From the NCBI GenBank assembly GCA_017512365.1, contig JAFWGQ010000031.1, forward strand, positions 62,001 to 126,000: a stretch of 64,000 nucleotides of DNA. Reading direction: 5' to 3'. Of this stretch, positions 58,760 through 64,000 are shown in pieces. The stretch comes from Mogibacterium sp. GTDB lineage: Bacteria > Bacillota > Clostridia > Peptostreptococcales > Anaerovoracaceae. The translations under genes and the position numbers were made by a program. How positions within the stretch are numbered: position 1 is the first letter of the stretch; every line of letters begins with the position of its first letter. Under the pieces are notes generated by a model, which worked only from the letters and a program-made list of their open reading frames with translations, made no database searches and had not been told where the DNA came from.

Positions 58760-61700
58760 ATGGCCAGGATATTCACAGACAGGAATGCGGGCGCTGACGG
58801 GAACGGCAGGACCGGCAGGACCGTGCTGACCGGTTTCACGGGCATGGACGAAAGGAGCTTTGCGGACTGCATCGAAAAGCTGAAGCTTTCGATGGACGAG
58901 GCTGACCTCGCGCTTTGCGTGGAATACTTCAGGGACGCCGAACAGAGAGACCCGTCCGCGGCGGAGCTCAGGATCATAGACAGCTGCTGGTCCGAGGAGA
59001 TCAGACACTCGCTGCTCAATACCGTGATCGACAGCGTCACATGTCCGGACTCGCTGCTCGAAAAGGCGTATATAGACTACCTCGCGGCAAGGAAGGCGCT
59101 CGGCAGGAACAGGCCGGTCACGCTGAAGGACATCGGGGAGATGGCTGCCAGATACCTGAAAAGCGGAGGGATACCGGAAAGACCTGATGAAGCTGACGAG
59201 GGCGGAGACTTCACGCTGAATATCGACGCGGAGGTCGACGGCGAGAAAGAGCCGTGGGTGCTCTTCCTGAACAAGGACGGAGAAACGCTTTCCGGAAGAG
59301 CATATACATTCTCGGTCATGAGGCTCATGGCGGAGGCCGGGCCGGGAGCCGGAGACATACCGGGAGAGGATTCCATGGTGTGCACTTCCATGGCGGACAG
59401 GATATATCACCGGGGATATAAAGGAGCGTCTGTCATCGCGGACATATCTTTTGCCGCGGCGCCGTATGTCAACCTCAGAGACGAAGAGCCTGAAGAGGGA
59501 GACGAGGTGATGCTGCTCGGAGGCCGCGGAGACGGAAGCGCCGCCGCGGAGGAACACAGGATACAGAATTTCCTGAGAAGCGCGATGGTCAGTCGCATGA
59601 TCAAAAGATGCGCGGTCATCGGAGAGGCCGGCATCTGCGGAGCGGTATGCGGACTGGCGGACGGCCTTGAGATAGATATAGATCCTCTCCTCGAAAGCGA
59701 GGGAGGGATGCTGTGCGTAGTATCGGCGGGAAGCGCGAAGATGCTTGCGGACCGCGCGTCGGATGACGATCTGGGCTGCCTCAGGGTGGCGTCGGTCACT
59801 GATTCAGGGCGCCTGGTGATGCAGACCAGAGGCGAGATCATCGCAGACCTGTCGACAGGATTCCTCAGGTCGACGGGCGCATCGAAGCACGCAGATATCG
59901 AGACTAAGGCTGCGGGCGAGTGGGACAGTAACGATCTGTACGGCGATACAGGGAGCTTCAGCGCCTCGATGAGGACCATGGCACAGGATGTGAACGTGTG
60001 CTCGAGAAGAGGTCTCGCCGAAAGATATGACACGAGCGCCGGAGCGGGAGCGGTCATGATGCCGTACGGCGGGAAGAACCAGCTGACGCCTGCCCAGGCG
60101 ATGGCATGCAGGCTGCCGCTCGAAAGAGGAACAACGGAGGACTGCGTCATGGCAGCGTGGGGCTTCAACCCGAAGATCGCGGAGGCTTCGCCTTATCACG
60201 CGGGATATCTTGCGGTGGTCGAGGCGGCGTCGAAGCTCGTGGCGGCCGGGGCGTCTCCGGACGGGATATTCCTCGCGATGCAGGGGAGATTCGCTTCGCC
60301 GGATAAGGATCCTTCGGGACTGGCAAAACCTCTTTCGGCGATGCTCGGAGCCTTCGAGGCTCAGATCGGGCTCGGGACGGGATCTCTGGGGACCAGCGAA
60401 AAGTGGATGGATGAGGCGGATCCGGAAGGAATGCCTCCGACGCTTGTCGCGGTAGCGTCATCTATGACGAAGATAAGAGAGACGGCCACGCCGGAATTCA
60501 AGGAGGCGGGCCATAAGGTCGTGATAATAAGGCCGCTCATCGACGAGTACGGCAGCGGCGTGGGCCTCGGTCTTCCTGAGCCGGCCTCGGTTGTAATGGT
60601 ATGGCAGAAGGCGTACGAGCTGCTGCATTCCGGAGAGGCCGTGGCGGCGTATGCGCCGGGCTTCGGAGGCATAGGCGAGGCCGTCATGAAGATGTGCTTC
60701 GGCAACGGCGTGGGCTTTAAGTTCGAGCCTGAGGTCCTGGATTACGAGGGCAAAGAGCGCAGCAGCTACGCGGTTTCGGCGCGCAAGGCCGCAGCGATGA
60801 AGGACATATTCGGATACTGCTACGGCAGCATCATTCTCGAACTCGAGGAGGACGCCGAGATCCTGGGCCGCTCGATAAGCATCGAAAGGCTCGGGCACAC
60901 GACGGAAGAGCAGACGATAGAGCTCGAGGACGAGAGCGTCGAGATAGGAGAGCTTCTGCTGCAGTACGAGGGCAGGCTCGAGAATATATGGCAGACAAAA
61001 GCGGCCGGAAGCACCGGCGGAGCCCCGAACATAAAATACAGCGCACGCAGCTGGCACGCGCCTATATTCAAGCGTACCGAGCCGAGAGTTCTCATACCGG
61101 TATTCGGGGGAACAGGCTGCGCGGGCGATGTCGCCCGGGCCGTCAGAGAGGCCGGAGGAGTTCCGGGCATCATGGCAATAAAGGACTATCTGCCTCAGGA
61201 CGGGGAGCGTTCGGCGCTGCAGTTCGCCGGCGCGCTGAAGGACGCGCAGATGGTGTTCGTGCCGGACGGATCCAATGCCGGATTCTTCAGACATGAGGCG
61301 GTCAGGGAGGGCATCACGAGCCTTCTTGAGAAGCACGACGGGCTCATCTGCGGAACGGCGGGAGGATTCAAAACGCTGCTCGAGCTGGGGCTCGTGCCTT
61401 ACGGCAGATACGCCGAGGAAGGCGAGGAGATACTTTCACTGGAGGCCAATCCGGTCGGAAGCAGGCGCTCGGGCATAGTACGGGTCAGGATATCGTCCAA
61501 CAAGTCGCCGTGGCTGAGGGACTGCGGTACGGGAGAAGTCAGGCTGCTGCCGTTCTGCTGCGCCGAGGGCAGGTTCTCGGCGTCGGATGAGATGATGAAG
61601 CATCTCGCGGGAGCGGGTCAGATCGCTACGCAGTTCGCGGATCCTGAGGGCGACGCTTCATGCGACATACAGTTCGATCCGAGCGGATCAATGATGGCTG

Positions 61701-61840
61701 TCGAGGGCGTCACGTCGCTCGACGGCAGGGTCTTCGGACGGAGCGGATACGCCGAGAGGACCGGCAGAGGTCTGTACAGGAATGTCGAGGGAAGGTATTT
61801 CGGCAACATGTTCGAGAGCGCGGTGCGCTACTTCAAATAA
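58760..61840 (+). CDS. Degenerate PurL homologue (phosphoribosylformylglycinamidine synthase family)
   Basis: The 1026-residue protein aligns by motif order with large clostridial PurL: RDPSAAELRIIDSCWSEE near residue 63, AGAGAVMMPYGGKNQLTPAQ near 430, GFNPKIAEASPYHAG near 470, PPTLVAVA near 556, and a C-terminal glutaminase-like domain from IPVFGGTGCAGD. Key positions depart from the family as I know it: WSEEIRH (77-83) for WSDHCRH, a shortened LGGRGDG near 253, GTSEKWM (544-550) for GGKDSMS, GTAGGF with Ala867 where the nucleophile Cys of GICNGF should be, and CAEGRF (934-939) for HGEGRF. It is also about 200 residues shorter than usual. Either a pseudoenzyme or a repurposed paralogue. Confidence 0.8.
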   Translation: MARIFTDRNAGADGNGRTGRTVLTGFTGMDERSFADCIEKLKLSMDEADLALCVEYFRDAEQRDPSAAELRIIDSCWSEEIRHSLLNTVIDSVTCPDSLLEKAYIDYLAARKALGRNRPVTLKDIGEMAARYLKSGGIPERPDEADEGGDFTLNIDAEVDGEKEPWVLFLNKDGETLSGRAYTFSVMRLMAEAGPGAGDIPGEDSMVCTSMADRIYHRGYKGASVIADISFAAAPYVNLRDEEPEEGDEVMLLGGRGDGSAAAEEHRIQNFLRSAMVSRMIKRCAVIGEAGICGAVCGLADGLEIDIDPLLESEGGMLCVVSAGSAKMLADRASDDDLGCLRVASVTDSGRLVMQTRGEIIADLSTGFLRSTGASKHADIETKAAGEWDSNDLYGDTGSFSASMRTMAQDVNVCSRRGLAERYDTSAGAGAVMMPYGGKNQLTPAQAMACRLPLERGTTEDCVMAAWGFNPKIAEASPYHAGYLAVVEAASKLVAAGASPDGIFLAMQGRFASPDKDPSGLAKPLSAMLGAFEAQIGLGTGSLGTSEKWMDEADPEGMPPTLVAVASSMTKIRETATPEFKEAGHKVVIIRPLIDEYGSGVGLGLPEPASVVMVWQKAYELLHSGEAVAAYAPGFGGIGEAVMKMCFGNGVGFKFEPEVLDYEGKERSSYAVSARKAAAMKDIFGYCYGSIILELEEDAEILGRSISIERLGHTTEEQTIELEDESVEIGELLLQYEGRLENIWQTKAAGSTGGAPNIKYSARSWHAPIFKRTEPRVLIPVFGGTGCAGDVARAVREAGGVPGIMAIKDYLPQDGERSALQFAGALKDAQMVFVPDGSNAGFFRHEAVREGITSLLEKHDGLICGTAGGFKTLLELGLVPYGRYAEEGEEILSLEANPVGSRRSGIVRVRISSNKSPWLRDCGTGEVRLLPFCCAEGRFSASDEMMKHLAGAGQIATQFADPEGDASCDIQFDPSGSMMAVEGVTSLDGRVFGRSGYAERTGRGLYRNVEGRYFGNMFESAVRYFK

Positions 61841-62064
61841 TAGTGATCCCAGTGCTCCGCTCGCTGATTTTCGGATCTGCCATTGCATCCTCAGTAATGC
61901 TTTCTCCGAATCATACGGCGTTGCCGTAATGACGAAAGCATTGATCTACGGAGGCATTGCTCCTCCGATAGCCGCTTGCGAGCGCGGGGAGTTTTCACCG
62001 ACGTATTGGGTACCGGGACGTCGTTTCAAACGTCCAGCCGCTTCGCGTCGCACTGTGATCACTA
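61841..62064. mobile_element. 224-bp structured element with terminal inverted repeats, MITE-like
   Basis: The 15-base arms 61841-61855 and 62050-62064 are inverted copies with one mismatch, and each ends in TA, the pattern of IS630/mariner-type insertions. Inside are nested inverted repeats: CGCTCGC/GCGAGCG (61858-61864, 61978-61984), AATGCTTTC/GAAAGCATT (61896-61904, 61934-61942), TACGGC/GCCGTA (61914-61919, 61923-61928), CGGAGG/CCTCCG (61949-61954, 61962-61967) and GGACGT/ACGTCC (62016-62021, 62030-62035). It begins on the base after the PurL-like stop codon and carries no convincing gene. It could be a MITE, a repeat-encoded structured RNA or a large terminator. Confidence 0.6.
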
Positions 62065-62082
62065 TCAACAGGGGAGCTATAA

Positions 62083-62685
62083 GTGAACGAACGATATAAA
62101 AATACCAGCATAGAAGATTTTGTGGAGGGGCTCGGGTCGGCTGCGCCGACCCCCGGCGGCGGCGCCGCCGCAGCGCTGGCCTCAGCGCTGGGAGCCTCCC
62201 TTGTGATGATGGTCGCGAATCTGACGGTCGGAAAGCCGAAGTACGCCGAATTCGAGGAGCTCAATAAAGACATACTCGGGGAGGTCCGGATACTGAAGGA
62301 CAGCCTTCTTGATGGGATGGACAGGGACAGCGAAGCCTTCGCAAAGGTCATGGCCGCATACTCCATGCCCGAAGGCAGAGACCGGACGGAGGCGCTGTTC
62401 ACTTCCTCGGTCGAAGCGACGGAGGCGCCGCTCGCTGTCATGGAGGATTCGCTCGCGGCGCTGAGGCTCGCCGCGACCATGAAGGGCCGGTCGAACAGGT
62501 CCCTCGAAAGCGATCTCATCTCGGCTATGCATCTTCTCCGCGCGGGGATCGTATCGGAGAGCAGCAACGTGACAGCGAACCTGCCTGTCATAGAAAAGAA
62601 GGACGGCGCGATGGCGTCAGGCCTGCGGGACCGCGCCTCTTTCATCATCTCGGAAACGAAGGAACTCACTTCAGATATCATCTGA
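62083..62685 (+). CDS. Cyclodeaminase/cyclohydrolase family protein (FTCD_C; FchA-like)
   Basis: The 200-residue protein starts at GTG 62083 with AGGGGAG 6 bases upstream. The N-terminal SIEDFVEGLGSAAPTPGGG followed by AAAALASALGASLVMMVA is the hallmark of the formiminotransferase-cyclodeaminase family, all-helical enzymes including FchA (methenyl-tetrahydrofolate cyclohydrolase). It would convert 5,10-methenyl- to 10-formyl-tetrahydrofolate, the PurN co-substrate, which fits the neighbourhood. Glutamate formiminotransferase partners are absent here. Confidence 0.87.
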   Translation: MNERYKNTSIEDFVEGLGSAAPTPGGGAAAALASALGASLVMMVANLTVGKPKYAEFEELNKDILGEVRILKDSLLDGMDRDSEAFAKVMAAYSMPEGRDRTEALFTSSVEATEAPLAVMEDSLAALRLAATMKGRSNRSLESDLISAMHLLRAGIVSESSNVTANLPVIEKKDGAMASGLRDRASFIISETKELTSDII

Positions 62686-62694
62686 CATATCATC

Positions 62695-63678
62695 ATGCTG
62701 GAAAGATTCAGGGAAACAAGCTTCAGAAACAGAATAATATGGATAGTTGCAGTATTCCTCCTGGGCATCGTTGCAGGAGACGCCGCGGCGGCTTTCGGGC
62801 TGCTGGCGTTCGAATATCTGGTAGATATCAGATCCCCGGCGGTGTTGTTCATCACGGAGAACTATGCGCCGATAGCATTATCTGTCCTGGTGTTCGTACT
62901 GTTCTGCCGCTTCACCCGGAAAAACCGCTTCATCCTTGAGGGGATGCTGCCGAAGAACGACAGAAAGTATCTGAGCAAATTCGGCATCGGGCTCCTGCTC
63001 GGGTTCCTCAGCAACTTCTTCTGCATACTCTGCGCGCTGCTGCACGGGGACATAAAGCTGGTCTGGAACTTCAGCCTCGCAGGCGTCCCGGTCATGCTCT
63101 ATGCTTTGATCGCCGTCTTTTTCCAGTGCGTCAATGAAGAGGTCTGGTGCAGGGGCTTCCTGTACGAACGCATCAGCATCCACTATCCGCTGTGGGTCGC
63201 CATACTGATCAACAGTGCGGTGTTCGGGCTTCTCCACATCTTCAACGACGGCGTCACGCCGCTCGCGATCGCGGACATCATCATATGCGGCCTGGCGTAT
63301 TCTCTTCTGCGCTGGTATACGGGCAGCATATGGGCGGCCTTCGGGATACATACGATGTGGAACTTCACGCAGAACTTCATATTCGGACTTCCGAACAGCG
63401 GCCTTGTATCCGAGGTCTCGATGTTCCGCCTGGACGCGGCAACGGGCATAAGCAACCTCATATACAGTTACGAATTCGGAGTCGAAGCGGCTCTGCCGGC
63501 GGTGGTCATCGACCTGCTGATCGCGGTGGTCATAATCGCTCTGGCGTGCCGGAACGGCCGCATCAGCGAGCTGAAGCTCTCAAAGGAGATGTGCGGATAT
63601 ACAGAACCGGAGCTGCGGCGCATCAGGCGAAAAACCGCAGGACAGGAAGACAAAAATACCGGTGGCAAAGACAGCTGA
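62695..63678 (+). CDS. CPBP family intramembrane metalloprotease (Abi/Rce1-like)
   Basis: The 327-residue protein has about eight hydrophobic segments and the three CPBP motifs: NEEVWCRGFLYER near residue 147 (EExxxR), FGLLHIFNDG near 180 with His, and FGIHTMWNF near 220 with His and Asn. Such proteases process prenylated or membrane proteins and some give bacteriocin self-immunity. The substrate is unknown. It begins 9 bases after the previous stop and has a C-terminal charged tail (about 290-327). Confidence 0.88.
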   Translation: MLERFRETSFRNRIIWIVAVFLLGIVAGDAAAAFGLLAFEYLVDIRSPAVLFITENYAPIALSVLVFVLFCRFTRKNRFILEGMLPKNDRKYLSKFGIGLLLGFLSNFFCILCALLHGDIKLVWNFSLAGVPVMLYALIAVFFQCVNEEVWCRGFLYERISIHYPLWVAILINSAVFGLLHIFNDGVTPLAIADIIICGLAYSLLRWYTGSIWAAFGIHTMWNFTQNFIFGLPNSGLVSEVSMFRLDAATGISNLIYSYEFGVEAALPAVVIDLLIAVVIIALACRNGRISELKLSKEMCGYTEPELRRIRRKTAGQEDKNTGGKDS

Positions 63679-63752
63679 ATAATTGTAAAATGCAGATGTA
63701 GGCAGACGGGAGGATCGTCCCGTCATGAAAGAGGAATAACAGGAGGACTATT

Positions 63753-63911
63753 ATGGAAAAGTATGTATGCAGCGTATGCGGATATGTTTATGACCCTGCA
63801 GTCGGCGACCCTGACAACGGCGTGGAACCGGGCACAGCATGGGCTGATGTTCCTGAAGACTGGGTATGCCCTCTCTGCGGCGTAGGCAAGGACAGCTTCG
63901 AAGCTGAATAG
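63753..63911 (+). CDS. Rubredoxin
   Basis: A 52-residue protein with both iron-binding CxxC pairs, Cys6/Cys9 ([12 protein letters not shown]) and Cys39/Cys42 ([13 protein letters not shown]). AACAGGAGG precedes the ATG. Rubredoxins carry single electrons, in anaerobes mainly to oxygen- and peroxide-detoxifying enzymes. It is typical of strict anaerobes. Confidence 0.97.
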   Translation: MEKYVCSVCGYVYDPAVGDPDNGVEPGTAWADVPEDWVCPLCGVGKDSFEAE

Positions 63912-63949
63912 AAAACAGCGAAAAGAACAGAACGATCGAGGAGGAAGTT

Positions 63950-64000
63950 ATGTGCTTCACGAAAAAGGCAGAAAAACCGGTCTCTGAAAATGAAGAAAAG
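63950..64000 (+). CDS. Start of an unidentified gene, cut by window end
   Basis: An ATG at 63950 preceded by GAGGAGGA opens a frame that stays open for all 17 codons available (MCFTKKAEKPVSENEEK). The good RBS and position 38 bases after rubredoxin suggest a real gene in the same operon. The fragment is too short to identify. Confidence 0.5.
   Translation, partial: MCFTKKAEKPVSENEEK

Noticed and set aside
58079-59557. - strand frame of 492 codons opposite purN and the PurL-like gene
   Set aside because: It is antisense to purN with intact catalytic residues; no domain is visible.
61782-62099. + strand frame of 105 codons running through the 224-bp element
   Set aside because: It starts inside the PurL-like gene and its sequence is explained by the nested palindromes; no RBS.
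1-64000. CRISPR arrays, tRNA or rRNA genes, prophage genes, intact transposases
   Set aside because: None was seen: no regularly spaced direct repeats, no cloverleaf-like or rRNA-like segments recognised, and no transposase or integrase motif in the translated frames.

Overview
The window looks like a chromosomal segment of a clostridial (Eubacteriales) anaerobe. Evidence: Gram-positive-type ribosome binding sites (AGGAGG-like), teichoic-acid genes of the Tag/Tar/Dlt type, LCP and NlpC/P60 wall proteins, lipoproteins, a rubredoxin, and a clostridial-type rpsF-ssb-rpsR operon. No rRNA, tRNA, CRISPR array, phage or intact insertion sequence was seen.

Region 1 (3-15471, + strand apart from one small gene) opens with a cut CDP-glycerol-type polymerase and then tarI-tarJ (CDP-ribitol supply), a TagG/TagH-type ABC exporter and a second CDP-alditol transferase. 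Two secreted, cysteine-rich NlpC/P60 hydrolases follow. Next comes a five-gene set: ATP-grasp ligase, PaaK/CapK-like adenylate-forming enzyme, SDR epimerase, MBOAT acyltransferase and DltD-like SGNH protein.

Region 2 (15514-26767) holds two GtrB/CsbB-like undecaprenyl-phosphate glycosyltransferases, an L,D-transpeptidase, a Wzx-like flippase, a DegT-type aminotransferase, a second ATP-grasp enzyme, a pair of SMR-like half-transporters and two large polytopic membrane proteins. Together these resemble a three-component extracellular glycan-decoration pathway. Region 3 (26955-34671) is rmlB-rffA (dTDP-4-amino-4,6-dideoxyhexose), a CDP-alditol transferase, a TagO/WecA initiator, an LCP attachment enzyme and a further CDP-alditol transferase.

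Region 4 (34668-40533, - strand) is a dlt-like operon ordered ligase, carrier protein, PLP decarboxylase, MBOAT, DltD-like. The decarboxylase is foreign to the classical dlt operon. Together with a changed specificity position in the ligase it suggests that a decarboxylated amino acid, not D-alanine, may be put on the polymer. I consider this the most novel system in the window.

Region 5 (40731-64000) is more general: polysaccharide deacetylase, metallophosphoesterase lipoprotein, acyltransferase, pgi, rpsF-ssb-rpsR, two secreted proteins that share a C-terminal domain, a ketopantoate reductase, a MoxR-DUF58-polytopic-lipoprotein operon, a VanZ-like protein, purN, and a strikingly degenerate PurL homologue. 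A 224-bp highly structured element with terminal inverted repeats follows directly after its stop codon. The window closes with a cyclodeaminase-family protein, a CPBP protease, rubredoxin and a cut small gene.

Functional calls rest on motifs recognised by eye. No database search or folding computation was run.
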